Positions 41,312 to 50,334 are shown, counted from the stretch's first letter. The stretch is DNA of 64,000 bases from Streptomonospora alba (GCF_000826685.1 NZ_JROO01000009.1:1-64000); one strand, 5' to 3'. The notes: generated by a model from the sequence alone, not told the origin. Numbers and translations: made by a program.

Positions 41312-41366
41312 GATCTTGTACCTACGGACACGGAGAACGATTTCCAGTGACAGTGGGTACAAGATC
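41312..41366. repeat. 11-bp inverted repeat with 33-base loop
   Basis: Arms GATCTTGTACC (41312-41322) and GGTACAAGATC (41356-41366) are exact complements. The element lies in the gap downstream of the kinase gene and upstream of the lipoprotein. It could be a terminator for the minus-strand kinase or a small repetitive extragenic element; neither can be decided here. Confidence 0.5.
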
Positions 41367-41481
41367 AACGGGGCTCGGCGGAGTCGGGACCGGCGGTCGG
41401 CCGTGTGGGGAACGCACCGCCGGGAGCGCCGAGGCGGCCAGTCCGTGCAATGCCCCGCATACCCAGCAGGCACTGAGGCGG

Positions 41482-43068
41482 TCAGTCCGTTCGGGTGAGC
41501 GCGAGTGTCGATTTGGCGCCGGGGACCTTCTCACCCCATGCGTACTCATCGAAGAAGTCGATGGTCATGCCCGCTCCGGTGATGGTCAGGTCAACCTCGT
41601 CGCTCCAGTCCCACTCCTCCCCGCTCACGCAGCTGAGGGACGAGGCGCCCTCGTCCATGCCGGTGAACGCGATGTGCGCCCGGTAGGCGTCGCCGTCGTC
41701 GTTCTTGCCGAGCAGCCTGATCGTGGTCGAGCACGCCTCGTCGTCGAGGGATTCGAGGTCGGCGGCCGGCTTCCCGGCCTCGATGTGGGCTTCGAAGCGG
41801 GTGCCGGCGTCGGTGACGCCTTCCCACGTCCCGGCCTCTTCTTCCGAGAACCGCTGGTCGTCGGAGGCGACGCCGCCCCCTTCGCTGCTTCCGCTCGCAT
41901 CATCTCCCCCGGCGTCGTTTCCCGCTGCGTCGCCTCCGTCGGCGTCGGCGCTCGCTGCTTCTCCGCCACTGTTGCCGCCCGTGCCTTCTTCGCCGCCCTC
42001 GGCGCCGTTCGGCCCCAGGGCGTTGCCGAGCAGCACACCCGTGCCCACAAGCGCGACGGCGGCCACCACGGCGCCGGCGCCCAGTAGCCAGCGGGATCGG
42101 CGTTTGCCTTGCCTGGGTGGGCCGACGGCGTCTGTTGCGGGTGCCGTGGTGGGTGTGTGCGGTCCGCCCGCGACGGTGGCCGAGCCGCCGCCGTGCGATA
42201 CGGCCGTGTGCGCCTCGCGCATGGCTTGGCTGAGGCCGGCGGCGTCGGAGGGGCGCCCCTGGCGGCCCAGCAGAGCCATCAGCACGTCGACCGCGGTGGG
42301 GCGTGCTGCGGGGTTTTTGGCCAGCGCCGCGGCGATCAGCGGGCGCAGTGTTTCGGGCAGCGCTCGCAGGTCGGGTTGGGCGTACAGGACGTTGTGCAGC
42401 ACGTTGGGGACCGTTCCGCCGTCGAAGGGGGAGGCGCCCGTGGCGGCGCAGACCATAACCGAGCCCCAGGCGAAGACGTCGGAAGCGGGTGTGACGTTGC
42501 CGTGGGCGATCTGCTCGGGCGCCATGAACGACGGGGTGCCGATGCTGGAGTCGGTCAGGGTGCCGGTGCCTTCGGTCATCTGGGCGATGCCGAAGTCGAT
42601 GACTCGGGCGCCGCCGTCGCCGAGCAGGACGTTGCCCGGCTTGAAGTCGCGGTGGACGATGCCGGCCTCGTGGATGGCGACGAGGGCGGTGGCGGTGGCC
42701 ACGGCCAGGCGGCCGAGGTCGCCGCCGCCCATGGGGCCGTCCTGGCGCAGGAGCTGGGACAGGGATCGGCCTTCGACGTATTCGCTGACGATGTAGGGGG
42801 TCTGGGCGTCGAAGTCGACGGCGAGTACGGCGGCGGTGCAGAAGGAGGCGACTTGGCGGGCGGCGTCGGCTTCGCGGATGAACCGCCGGCGGACGCGGGG
42901 GTCCTCCAGCGCTTCGGCGCTGAGGCGCTTGACGGCGACGTAGGGCCCGCCCTGGGCGGATCGGGCGAGGTAGACGGTTCCTTGGCCGCCCTTGCCGAGG
43001 CGGCCGAGGAGCCGGTAACCGCCGATCTCGGCCGGGTCGTCGTCGGTCAGGGGCGCGGGTTCGGGCAT
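41482..43068 (-). CDS. membrane serine/threonine protein kinase
   Basis: PknB-type kinase of 528 residues. The N-terminal catalytic domain has GKGGQGTVYLA, the ATP Lys in VAVKRL, HRDFKPGNVLL (the catalytic loop with Phe in place of the usual Leu), DFGIAQ and APEQI. A proline-rich juxtamembrane stretch leads to one helix (WLLGAGAVVAAVALVGTGVLL), then an acidic, Gly/Ala/Asp-rich linker and an extracellular beta domain ending ALTRTD. No PASTA repeats. The extracytoplasmic domain presumably senses an envelope signal. Confidence 0.92.
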   Translation of the reverse strand: MPEPAPLTDDDPAEIGGYRLLGRLGKGGQGTVYLARSAQGGPYVAVKRLSAEALEDPRVRRRFIREADAARQVASFCTAAVLAVDFDAQTPYIVSEYVEGRSLSQLLRQDGPMGGGDLGRLAVATATALVAIHEAGIVHRDFKPGNVLLGDGGARVIDFGIAQMTEGTGTLTDSSIGTPSFMAPEQIAHGNVTPASDVFAWGSVMVCAATGASPFDGGTVPNVLHNVLYAQPDLRALPETLRPLIAAALAKNPAARPTAVDVLMALLGRQGRPSDAAGLSQAMREAHTAVSHGGGSATVAGGPHTPTTAPATDAVGPPRQGKRRSRWLLGAGAVVAAVALVGTGVLLGNALGPNGAEGGEEGTGGNSGGEAASADADGGDAAGNDAGGDDASGSSEGGGVASDDQRFSEEEAGTWEGVTDAGTRFEAHIEAGKPAADLESLDDEACSTTIRLLGKNDDGDAYRAHIAFTGMDEGASSLSCVSGEEWDWSDEVDLTITGAGMTIDFFDEYAWGEKVPGAKSTLALTRTD

Positions 43069-43349
43069 GCCGGATGCTCCATGGGGGGATAGACCGGTGC
43101 GCCGGCGGGCGGGACGGTGCAGGACGGCGACTGCGGGTGCTGGAAGATTTTAACGTCGCCGAGTGCGCTCCGGCTGTGATTCGGTGCGGCCGCACCGGGC
43201 CAACGGCGGCGACGACGCCCTGTGCCGGCGCCCGCACCTGCTCGGGTCGCGAGCCGAGTCGACGGCGGGTGGTGTCGGAAGTCGAGGGCCTCCGTCGGCG
43301 CGCACTGGGCGGAGCGGCAGGCGTGGCGTCAAACCGAGTCAGATGGCGC

Positions 43350-43380
43350 TTGACTTGACATCACTATGACGTCATAGTGA
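43350..43380 (+). promoter_or_regulatory. promoter and perfect 20-bp operator
   Basis: The palindrome TCACTATGACGTCATAGTGA occupies 43361-43380. A promoter TTGACT (43350-43355), 17 bases, CATAGT (43373-43378) overlaps it, so transcription would start near 43385, at the ATG of the next gene. The mRNA would then be leaderless. The operator covers the -10 element and likely mediates repression, possibly by the ribbon-helix-helix protein encoded next. Confidence 0.6.
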
Positions 43381-43384
43381 AGTC

Positions 43385-43939
43385 ATGGATCTGCTGCCGT
43401 ATATCGACACCCTCCGCCGCCAGCTCGTGGTCGCCGCCGAAGCCGGCGACGAGGACGCCCGGGCGGTCGCCGAACGCCTGACCACGGCATTGGAGCCGGC
43501 CGCACGGCTGGCTCTGCTGGACGCGCTGTCCGCCGCCACGGACGAGATCACCCGCGACCTGGCCCCGGGCTCGGTCGAGGTCCGGCTGCGCGGGGGGCAG
43601 CCCGACTTCATCGTGACACCACCTCCGACCGACGTATCGTCCGAAGACGGCACCGGCGGCGGCGCCGAGGCGTCGCATGGCCGTCACGATGACGTCACTG
43701 GGGAAGCCCGGGGGGCGGCGGGTTCGTCCGACGCCGACGAGGGGGGCACCTCTCGGATCACCTTGCGCATGCCCGAGAACCTCAAGCTGCGGGCCGAGGA
43801 GACGGCCCGCCGCGAAGGACTGTCGGTCAACGCCTGGCTGGTGCGCGCCGTGGCCGCCGCGCTCGACTCCGGGACACGCCGGGTCGGCCGGAGCGCGAGC
43901 CGCCAGGTCGGGCGCAACTACACCGGCTGGGTCCGCTAG
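43385..43939 (+). CDS. ribbon-helix-helix protein (HicB/Arc-like C-terminus)
   Basis: Protein of 184 residues. The C-terminal 55 residues form a ribbon-helix-helix DNA-binding motif: SRITLRMPENLKLRAEETAR and then EGLSVNAWLVRAVAAAL. The N-terminal 60 residues are helical (LLPYIDTLRRQLVVAAEAGD) and may oligomerise or bind a ligand; a Gly/Asp-rich linker joins them. The ATG is only four bases after a perfect palindrome, with no ribosome site, suggesting a leaderless transcript and autoregulation. It heads an operon with the DUF4097 protein and the ABC transporter. Confidence 0.8.
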   Translation: MDLLPYIDTLRRQLVVAAEAGDEDARAVAERLTTALEPAARLALLDALSAATDEITRDLAPGSVEVRLRGGQPDFIVTPPPTDVSSEDGTGGGAEASHGRHDDVTGEARGAAGSSDADEGGTSRITLRMPENLKLRAEETARREGLSVNAWLVRAVAAALDSGTRRVGRSASRQVGRNYTGWVR

Positions 43940-44019
43940 CCGCACCCCCGCCCCACACCACCTCCACCACGTCTCCCACCAGCGGAGACGCCCAGCAGCG
44001 CCATGACCGGGAGACATCT

Positions 44020-44814
44020 ATGCCGAATTTCGATACCCCCGAACCGATCACCGCCGAGATCGACCTGTTCATCGGCACCATCCAGATCGACGCCGGCGAC
44101 CGCGCCGATACGACGGTCGAAGTCCATCCGCGCGATGCCGCCAAGGACGCCGACGTGCGCCTGGCAGAGCAGATCCAGATCGAATACGGCGGCGGGCGGC
44201 TGGTGGTGAAGGATCCCAACAACACCGGCCTGGGCCGACTGCTGCGAAAAGGCGTGGCCGACGTGACCATCGAGCTGCCGGCGGGCTCGCAGCTCCAGGT
44301 CGAGGCCGACAACGCCAACATCCGATGTGACGGCCTCCTCGGCGACTCCCGGGTCACCGCCTCCCTCGGCAACCTCGTGCTGGACCGGGTGGCGGGACAC
44401 GCCGAATTGACGTCGACACACGGGCTGATCCGCGCCCGGGAGATCGACGGCACCGCCGCGGTCAAGACCACCCACGGCTCCATCACCCTCGGCACGGTGA
44501 CCGGCCGACTGCGGATGAAAACCGCGCACGGCGACATCGTCGTCGACCGTGCCCTGGACTCCGTCGAAGCCAAAACCGCCCACGGCGGCGTCCGGATCCG
44601 CGAGGTGGTCCGCGGCCGCGTGGACCTGGAGACCTCCTACCGGGAACTGGAAGTCGGCATCGCCGAGGGCACCGCCGCCTGGCTGGACGTGGGCTCCAAG
44701 CACGGCAGCGTCAGCAGCTCCCTGGAAGCGGCCGAGGACCCGGGCGATGCCGGCGAGACCGTCGAGGTCCGTGCCCGCACCAACTACGGCGACGTCGTGG
44801 TCCGCCGCGCCTGA
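44020..44814 (+). CDS. DUF4097 beta-helix protein
   Basis: Protein of 264 residues with the DUF4097 pattern of repeated short strands: a first half with TAEIDLFIGTIQIDAG and then a series of GxI/GxV turns (TTHGSITLGTVTGRLRMKTA, AKTAHGGVRIREV). No signal peptide or membrane helix is visible, so it is cytosolic or surface attached by partners. It follows the regulator by 80 bp, with GGAGAC upstream, and precedes a DrrAB-like exporter. DUF4097 genes often accompany such regulator/ABC operons in actinobacteria; molecular role unknown. Confidence 0.88.
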   Translation: MPNFDTPEPITAEIDLFIGTIQIDAGDRADTTVEVHPRDAAKDADVRLAEQIQIEYGGGRLVVKDPNNTGLGRLLRKGVADVTIELPAGSQLQVEADNANIRCDGLLGDSRVTASLGNLVLDRVAGHAELTSTHGLIRAREIDGTAAVKTTHGSITLGTVTGRLRMKTAHGDIVVDRALDSVEAKTAHGGVRIREVVRGRVDLETSYRELEVGIAEGTAAWLDVGSKHGSVSSSLEAAEDPGDAGETVEVRARTNYGDVVVRRA

Positions 44815-44914
44815 ACCGCAGGCCCTCCGCCGCCGCGCGGCTGCGCACGGCCCGGTCCGAACACCCGTAGCACCACACCACCGCCGCTCGCGGCGAAGGA
44901 GAAACGAGGCAGAA

Positions 44915-45883
44915 ATGGCACCGCACGCGTCCCAAACCGCCATCACGGCCACGGGCCTGCACAAGTCCTTCGGCGACCACGCCGTACTTGAGGGCATCGA
45001 CCTGGAGGTGCCGGCGGGGACGGTCTTCTCGCTGCTGGGCCCCAACGGCGCCGGCAAGACCACCATCGTGAAGATCCTTTCCACCCTGATCAGCGCCGAC
45101 AGCGGCCACGTGCGCATCCTCGGCCACGACTTGGACGCCGAACCCGACGCGGTGCGCGCCGCCATCGGCGTCACCGGCCAGTACGCGGCGGTGGACGGCC
45201 TGCTCACCGGCGAGGAGAACCTGATGCTGATGGGCAGCCTGCACCACCTGGGCCGCCGCCGCGCCCGGCAGCGCGCCGCCGAGCTGCTGGAGCGCTTCGA
45301 CCTGGTCGACGCGGCCAAGAAGCCGGCCTCCACCTACTCCGGGGGCATGCACCGCCGGCTCGACCTCGCCATGACCTTGGTCGGCGACCCCCGCCTCATC
45401 TTCCTCGACGAGCCGACCACCGGACTGGACCCGCGCAGCCGCCGCGGCATGTGGGACATCACCCGCGAGCTGGTGGCCGACGGCGTCACCGTCGTCCTCA
45501 CCACGCAGTACCTGGAAGAGGCCGACCGGCTCGCCGACCGGATCGCGGTTCTCGACCACGGCAGCATCGTGGCCCAGGGAACCGCGGACGAACTCAAGCG
45601 CCGCATCCCCGGCGGCCACATCCGCCTGACCTTCGCCGAGGCCGGCGACTTGGAGTCCGCGGCCCGCACGCTCGGCGGGTCGCGCGACGACACCGCACTG
45701 GCGCTCCAGGTCCCCAGCGACGGCGGCCTCGACTCGCTGCGGGCCCTCATCGACCGCGTCGACGCCGAGTCGATCGAGGTCGAGGAGCTTTCGGTGCACA
45801 CCCCCGACCTCGACGACGTCTTCCTCTCCCTCACCGGCCACCCCACCACCGAAGACGACCAGCGGAAGGCAGCCTCACGATGA
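44915..45883 (+). CDS. ABC transporter ATPase, DrrA-like
   Basis: ATPase of 322 residues of the daunorubicin-resistance group. Walker A GPNGAGKTT, signature YSGGMHRRLDLA, Walker B LIFLDEPTTGLDP, H-loop LTTQYLEEA. The C-terminal domain after residue 230 (IRLTFAEAGDLESAARTL to VHTPDLDDVFLSLTG) is typical of DrrA. AGGAGAAACGAGG precedes the ATG. Its stop overlaps the permease start (ATGA). The pair likely exports a lipophilic compound or acts on membrane stress; no biosynthetic genes adjoin it. Confidence 0.92.
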   Translation: MAPHASQTAITATGLHKSFGDHAVLEGIDLEVPAGTVFSLLGPNGAGKTTIVKILSTLISADSGHVRILGHDLDAEPDAVRAAIGVTGQYAAVDGLLTGEENLMLMGSLHHLGRRRARQRAAELLERFDLVDAAKKPASTYSGGMHRRLDLAMTLVGDPRLIFLDEPTTGLDPRSRRGMWDITRELVADGVTVVLTTQYLEEADRLADRIAVLDHGSIVAQGTADELKRRIPGGHIRLTFAEAGDLESAARTLGGSRDDTALALQVPSDGGLDSLRALIDRVDAESIEVEELSVHTPDLDDVFLSLTGHPTTEDDQRKAASR

Positions 45884-46671
45884 ACACACTCACCCGCGCC
45901 ACCGGCGACTCGGCCACGATGGTGGGCCGCCAGCTGCGGCACCAGCTGCGCTACCCCTCCATGACGATCATGCTCGCCGGCATGCCGATCGTCCTGCTAC
46001 TGGTGTTCGTCTACGTCTTCGGCGGTGCCATGGGCTCCGGAGCCGCCGGCGCCTCCGACGCCCGCGCCCAGTACCTCGACTACATCGCCCCCGGGATCAT
46101 GCTGCTCACCGTGGCGATGGTCGCCCAAGGTACGGCGATCTCCGTGGCCACGGACATGACCCAGGGCATCATCGCCCGGTTCCGCACCATGGACATCGCC
46201 CGCGTCTCCGTGCTGACCGGCCATGTCGTCGGGGCACTCGTCCAGACGCTGTTCGCCCTCGCGATCGTGACCGGGGTGGCGCTGCTCCTCGGATTCCGGC
46301 CGACCGCCGGCCCCGTCGAATGGACCGCGGCCGCCGGCCTGCTCGTCCTGGTCGCCTTCGCGCTGACCTGGCTCACGGTCGCGCTGGGTCTGGTCGCCGA
46401 CAGCGTCGAGACCGCCAGCAACACGCCCATGCCCCTGATGTTCCTGCCGTTCCTCAGCAGCGGCTTCGTGCCTACCGACACGCTGCCGACGGGGCTGCGG
46501 TGGGTCGCCGAGTACCAGCCCTTCACCCCCATCAGCGAGACGCTGCGCGGGTTGCTGATGGGCACCGAGATCGGCGACAGCGCGGTGCTCGCCGTCGCCT
46601 GGTGCGCCGTCATCGCGCTGGCCGCCTACATCTGGGCCAAGAGGCTCTACAACCGCGACCCCGCACGGTAG
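45880..46671 (+). CDS. ABC transporter permease, DrrB-like
   Basis: ABC-2 permease of 263 residues with six helices. It carries the family motifs LRYPSMTIMLAGMPIVLLLVF (split by the membrane boundary), YIAPGIMLLTVAMVAQGTA, GIIARFRTMDIARVSVL and FLPFLSSGFVPTDTLP. Its start overlaps the DrrA-like stop. It completes the exporter; the four genes from 43385 form one probable transcription unit. Confidence 0.92.
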   Translation: MNTLTRATGDSATMVGRQLRHQLRYPSMTIMLAGMPIVLLLVFVYVFGGAMGSGAAGASDARAQYLDYIAPGIMLLTVAMVAQGTAISVATDMTQGIIARFRTMDIARVSVLTGHVVGALVQTLFALAIVTGVALLLGFRPTAGPVEWTAAAGLLVLVAFALTWLTVALGLVADSVETASNTPMPLMFLPFLSSGFVPTDTLPTGLRWVAEYQPFTPISETLRGLLMGTEIGDSAVLAVAWCAVIALAAYIWAKRLYNRDPAR

Positions 46672-46806
46672 CCCCACCGGTCCTCGCACCGGGAACCGCC
46701 CGCCGCAGCCGCGCCGTACCCGCGCGACGCTGGGGTGGGCGGTGAGCTGCGCATGGAACGAGGTGTGCGTTCGGCGGTTCCGGCGCGGGCGGCGGCCGCC
46801 CCCGAC

Positions 46807-47547
46807 TCACAGCTGCTCGCGCACGCCCGCCTCGCGTTCGATCGTCGACGTCTGGTCACCGAGATTGCCCCGCATCGAGGCACGGCCGTCACCCCGGCGC
46901 AACACGGGCAAGATCGTGCGCTTGCTGATGTCCTCGATGAGCAGGGCCAACGCGCCGTAGAACGCAAGTACGCACAACAGCACCCCGGCGAGGCCGGAGA
47001 TCGTCGCCCACAGCGGCGTGCCGGCCAGCTCGTAGCCGCCGGTCAGTGCGAAACGTGCCGATGCGGTCAGCAGCACTGCCGCAGCCAGCAGCTTGCCCTT
47101 CGCCGCGCCTACCGCGGCCACGAGGAGGCCGACCGACACGGCCAGCATCAGTACACCCAGCGTGGGGGTGGTCGCCACGCCCGGCGGGGAGTTCAGGGAC
47201 ACGACCGCGGTCGCCAGCCACGTGCCGCCCAGGATCCCCATCGCGGTGCCGACCACGACGTCCCGGCCCAGGAAGCCGAATATGCAGCCGAGCATCTGCA
47301 ACGGGAACGCGAACGTGATCAGCACCATGGACACGTGATCGCGCTCGCTGTCGGGCAGCCAGCCCAGCTGCAGCGCGCTGAGCATCAGAGTGGCCACGGC
47401 CAGGGCGACGAAACCCACCGGGACGGGGCTGGCGATGGGGCGCAGACCGATTCGCACAGCCGACGTCTCCGGATCGCTCCCGTGGTCCGGCGAGCTCTGG
47501 GGTGCGGCTCCGGTCACAGTGACTCCCGTGGCGAATCGCGTGCACAT
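46807..47547 (-). CDS. GPR1/FUN34/YaaH-type acetate transporter-like protein
   Basis: Membrane protein of about 246 residues with six helices. The first reads PVPVGFVALAVATLMLSALQ, close to the NPAPLGL start of the AceTr family, and the C-terminus ends TSTIEREAGVREQL, a tail I associate with actinobacterial members. The canonical six-helix pore lacks a clear FGG motif, so transport of acetate is only suggested. The Met at 47547 is used; the frame is open to 47754 but the extra residues are Arg/Pro-rich. Confidence 0.65.
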   Translation of the reverse strand: MCTRFATGVTVTGAAPQSSPDHGSDPETSAVRIGLRPIASPVPVGFVALAVATLMLSALQLGWLPDSERDHVSMVLITFAFPLQMLGCIFGFLGRDVVVGTAMGILGGTWLATAVVSLNSPPGVATTPTLGVLMLAVSVGLLVAAVGAAKGKLLAAAVLLTASARFALTGGYELAGTPLWATISGLAGVLLCVLAFYGALALLIEDISKRTILPVLRRGDGRASMRGNLGDQTSTIEREAGVREQL

Positions 47548-47892
47548 CCCGGTGCCGCGCGTCGCCGGCGCGTGCCCGGATCGGCCGGGGCCCGGTGCGT
47601 CCGGCCTCGGCCGGGCGGGTCGAACCGGCATGTTCCAGGCCGAACTGCCTTCTCGGACCGTAGCACGCAGCGCCACCGGCGGTTGCGGCAGTCGGCTGGG
47701 GGCCGCCGTACGGGCGGTCGGCCCTGGCCGTCGTCCCGGTAGAAGACCGTGCACTTCTCGCCGAGCACGCTTGCGGTGCCGGGGACGCCTCTCAACGGAG
47801 GGCCGCCGGGGAAACGGCGCTCCTCACTTCCACTGAAGTCGACGAAGACCCTGCCGAGACACTTACCGCGATGTACGTATGAAGGTCGGGTC
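47548..47892. other. intergenic region, nothing recognised
   Basis: About 345 bp between the transporter-like gene and the toxin gene, both on the minus strand. Frames present here are extensions or shadows without motifs. Confidence 0.4.
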
Positions 47893-48174
47893 TCAGAGCT
47901 TGCGGTAGACCTCGCGGCGATGGGCCACACGCAGCGCCACCACGAGCAGCCGACCATCGTCGATCGAGTAGACGACCCGGTGGTCGCCCACACGGATGCG
48001 CCACAGCCCCGGATAGCCGCTGAGCTGACGGCACCCATCGGGACGCGGCTCCTCCACCAACGCCATCGCGGCCGAGTACACGCGGCGAGCGACGGGTTTA
48101 TCCAGGTTGCTGAGTTCTTTGCGAGCCCGACTGTCGAACACGACCTCGAAGGCAAGCGATCCCTCGTCCGTCAC
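47893..48174 (-). CDS. RelE/ParE-family toxin
   Basis: Toxin of 93 residues. Fold-specific segments are FEVVFDSRARKELSNLDKPVARRV, the CRQLSGYPGLWRIRVGDHRVVYSID core and VVALRVAHRREVYRKL. The C-terminal Arg and His/Tyr residues match RelE mRNA interferases. It overlaps the antitoxin stop by four bases in the usual antitoxin-first order. Confidence 0.92.
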   Translation of the reverse strand: MTDEGSLAFEVVFDSRARKELSNLDKPVARRVYSAAMALVEEPRPDGCRQLSGYPGLWRIRVGDHRVVYSIDDGRLLVVALRVAHRREVYRKL

Positions 48175-48449
48175 AGGCCGAGTTCCCTGGCCACATCCTC
48201 AGCGGACACGACTTCGGCGTCACCGGACCGGATCTCCTCCAGCCTCTGGTGAGCGATTCGCCCGTCCGCGAGATCGATTATCTCCTCGTAGGCCTCGACC
48301 AGCTCGATCGGCACGATCGCGGCGACCCGCTCGTGCTTACGCCCGCGCGTCACATAGGTGACCTCGTCTCCATAAGCGGCTCTGTTGACACGTTCGGAGA
48401 AGTGGTCGCGGGCTTGGGCTACGGACAGCTCGACACGCTCAACGCTCAT
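48171..48449 (-). CDS. Phd/YefM-family antitoxin
   Basis: Antitoxin of 92 residues. The N-terminal DNA-binding fold shows SVAQARDHFSERVNRAAYGDEVTYV with the following RGRKHERVAAIVP, typical of Phd/YefM. The C-terminal helix (DLADGRIAHQRLEEIRSG) wraps the toxin. The Met at 48449 is preferred; three codons upstream there is another. It autoregulates with the toxin, probably through the iterated repeats just upstream. Confidence 0.9.
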   Translation of the reverse strand: MSVERVELSVAQARDHFSERVNRAAYGDEVTYVTRGRKHERVAAIVPIELVEAYEEIIDLADGRIAHQRLEEIRSGDAEVVSAEDVARELGL

Positions 48450-48456
48450 GCCATCC

Positions 48457-48490
48457 ATTATGCGCCAAGTTGGCCAAGTTGGCCAAGTTG
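48457..48490 (-). promoter_or_regulatory. toxin-antitoxin promoter with three 9-bp iterons
   Basis: GCCAAGTTG is repeated three times head to tail at 48464-48490, each unit containing a CCAA/TTGG half-palindrome. On the minus strand a -10 like CATAAT (48457-48462) lies directly next to it and TTGGCC (48481-48486) could be the -35 element. Repeats placed between -35 and -10 fit operator sites for the Phd-type antitoxin. Confidence 0.6.
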
Positions 48491-48508
48491 GCGACCCTCA
48501 GATGAGTA

Positions 48509-48760
48509 TCAATGGCGAAAGTGGACCCACAGGCGGCCGAAGTTCGTGGAATCCTTGTCGATCCGGTGGTAGCGGCTCTTGACGTCCTTCCGGTCGAGGA
48601 AGCGCAGCACCCGCTTCTTCAGCTGGCCGGACCCCTTGCCGGGGATGATCTCGACGGTCTTGGCCTTGGTGCGTTCGGCCTCGTCGATGATGTCGTGCAG
48701 CGCACGCTCGATGTCCCGGCCGCGGTTGTAGATGTCGTGCAGGTCCAGCTTCAGCTTCAC
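48509..48760 (-). CDS. Smr-domain protein
   Basis: Small protein of 83 residues, starting at GTG 48760 (VKLKLDLHDIYN). It consists of a single Smr domain: LDLHDIYNRGRDIERALHDI at the N-terminus and the conserved EIIPGKGSGQLKKRVLRFL in the middle. Smr domains are nicking or RNA-cleaving endonucleases; stand-alone forms are common in actinobacteria. The longer frame upstream is unrelated sequence. Confidence 0.88.
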   Translation of the reverse strand: MKLKLDLHDIYNRGRDIERALHDIIDEAERTKAKTVEIIPGKGSGQLKKRVLRFLDRKDVKSRYHRIDKDSTNFGRLWVHFRH

Positions 48761-48962
48761 GGTGTCCGTCCCTCCCGGCGGCGCCCCCGGGCAGCGGCGA
48801 CGCGCCACGCACGAACGAGAGTAAGAGGCCGCGTCCCGTTGGGGAAGGAGGCCCCTCCGTCGGCCGCCCGCCACTGAAGGCCGCCGATACCCGGCCCCGG
48901 CGCGTCGGCGGTCCGGAAACGGGCCCGCGTCGCCGAACCCGCTGCACTCGTGCACCTGCTTC

Positions 48963-50261
48963 TCACGCACCCGTGCTCACGGCGTCGACCTCGGCGGGCG
49001 CCACCGCTCCTTTCCTCCCTCGGCCTTCGCTCCTGTTGAGGACCGGCGTCTGGACGAGACCGGGGACCGGCAGGAACGCGACGGTGCACAGCACGATCAC
49101 CATGCTGACCGCCTGTATCGCGGTCATCAGCGGCATCGCCAGGGACAGCAACCCGACCCCCACAGCGGGAATGCCCGCGCCCGCGTAGAACGAGAGGTAC
49201 AGGGCCGCCGTCACACCCGCGCGGTGGCGTCGTCCCACGAGAACGTCGACCTCGCGGGCCGCGCCCCAGTAGCTGATGCCGTGACCGCAGCCGCACACGA
49301 CGGCCGCCACCGCCATCACCCCCAGGGCCCAACCGCCTGAGAACAACGGCAGGTAGGAGCCGACCAGCAACGTCATCCCGATCGCCAACGCGGTCAGGCC
49401 GATGGACTGCGCCGCGCGCGGCTCCAGCCGCGAAGCCGCCGGCTGGCTCAGGGCCGAGCACAGCAGCAGAGCGCCCACCACCGCGCCGGAGGCCGCGGGA
49501 CTCGGTGCGGCGGTGACGGCTTCGGCCACCGTTGGCAGCAGTGCCAGGAAGATGCCGACCACCGCCCATCCCAGGAAGCCGGTGACGCCGGCGATGGCGA
49601 ACGTCCTCCGCACGGTCGGTGGGACCGCGGGACGCGTGGGTCGCCACCGCCGTCCCGCGGGAAGGGTCGGCCCGTGCAGTGTGAGTACCAGCAGGCCCAC
49701 CGCGGCCACCAGGCCCAGCATCGCGACGAAGGGGGTCGTGGCCGGGGCCGGCAGACGCTGGGCGAGAAGTCCCGCCATCAGCGGCCCGCCCCCGCTTCCG
49801 CCTACGAAGGCCAGTGTCGTCAGCGTCGATCCGCGCGTGGGGCGCTGCGCCGGCGCGGACTCCACCATCACCGCGATCCCGGCGCCGGTGCCCATTCCCA
49901 AGGCGACTCCCAGCAGGAGGCGCCCCAGGAACAGGCCCGCGATGCCGCCGCTCGCGGCGAAGAGGGCGGTTCCCGCGAAGGCGCAGGCCAGACCTGCGAT
50001 CAGCACCGGCTTGCGCCCCACGGCGTCGGCGGCCGCTCCGAACAGCAGCAGCGAAGGTACCGCCGCGGCGGCGAACGTGGCGTACAGCGCCGTCATCGTC
50101 AGGTCGGACATGCCCAGCGACTGCTGGTAGGCGGGGTACAGCGGGCTGGCCATGTTGGCCGCGGCCGACAGGACCGCGAGGGCTGCGCCCGCCACCCACA
50201 TCTGCCAGGCCGGGCCCCGAGCCCTGGCGGCGCTGCCGCGTCGGTGTCCTGTGTCGTGCAT
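48963..50261 (-). CDS. MFS transporter
   Basis: Major facilitator protein of 432 residues with about 12 helices. The loop 2-3 motif appears as GAAADAVGRKPVL, and GRLLLGVALGMGTGAG marks helix 4. The ATG at 50261 (MHDTGHRRGS) is preferred over the open frame to 50390. It is divergent from a LysR regulator 73 bp away, which probably controls it. Substrate unknown; a drug-efflux role is plausible. Confidence 0.9.
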   Translation of the reverse strand: MHDTGHRRGSAARARGPAWQMWVAGAALAVLSAAANMASPLYPAYQQSLGMSDLTMTALYATFAAAAVPSLLLFGAAADAVGRKPVLIAGLACAFAGTALFAASGGIAGLFLGRLLLGVALGMGTGAGIAVMVESAPAQRPTRGSTLTTLAFVGGSGGGPLMAGLLAQRLPAPATTPFVAMLGLVAAVGLLVLTLHGPTLPAGRRWRPTRPAVPPTVRRTFAIAGVTGFLGWAVVGIFLALLPTVAEAVTAAPSPAASGAVVGALLLCSALSQPAASRLEPRAAQSIGLTALAIGMTLLVGSYLPLFSGGWALGVMAVAAVVCGCGHGISYWGAAREVDVLVGRRHRAGVTAALYLSFYAGAGIPAVGVGLLSLAMPLMTAIQAVSMVIVLCTVAFLPVPGLVQTPVLNRSEGRGRKGAVAPAEVDAVSTGA

Positions 50262-50334
50262 GGTCCCAGCATGGAGGCCACGCACTATGCTTGAAAAGCA
50301 AACGTTGTTGAAGTAAATCGTTCGGTGAGGCCAC

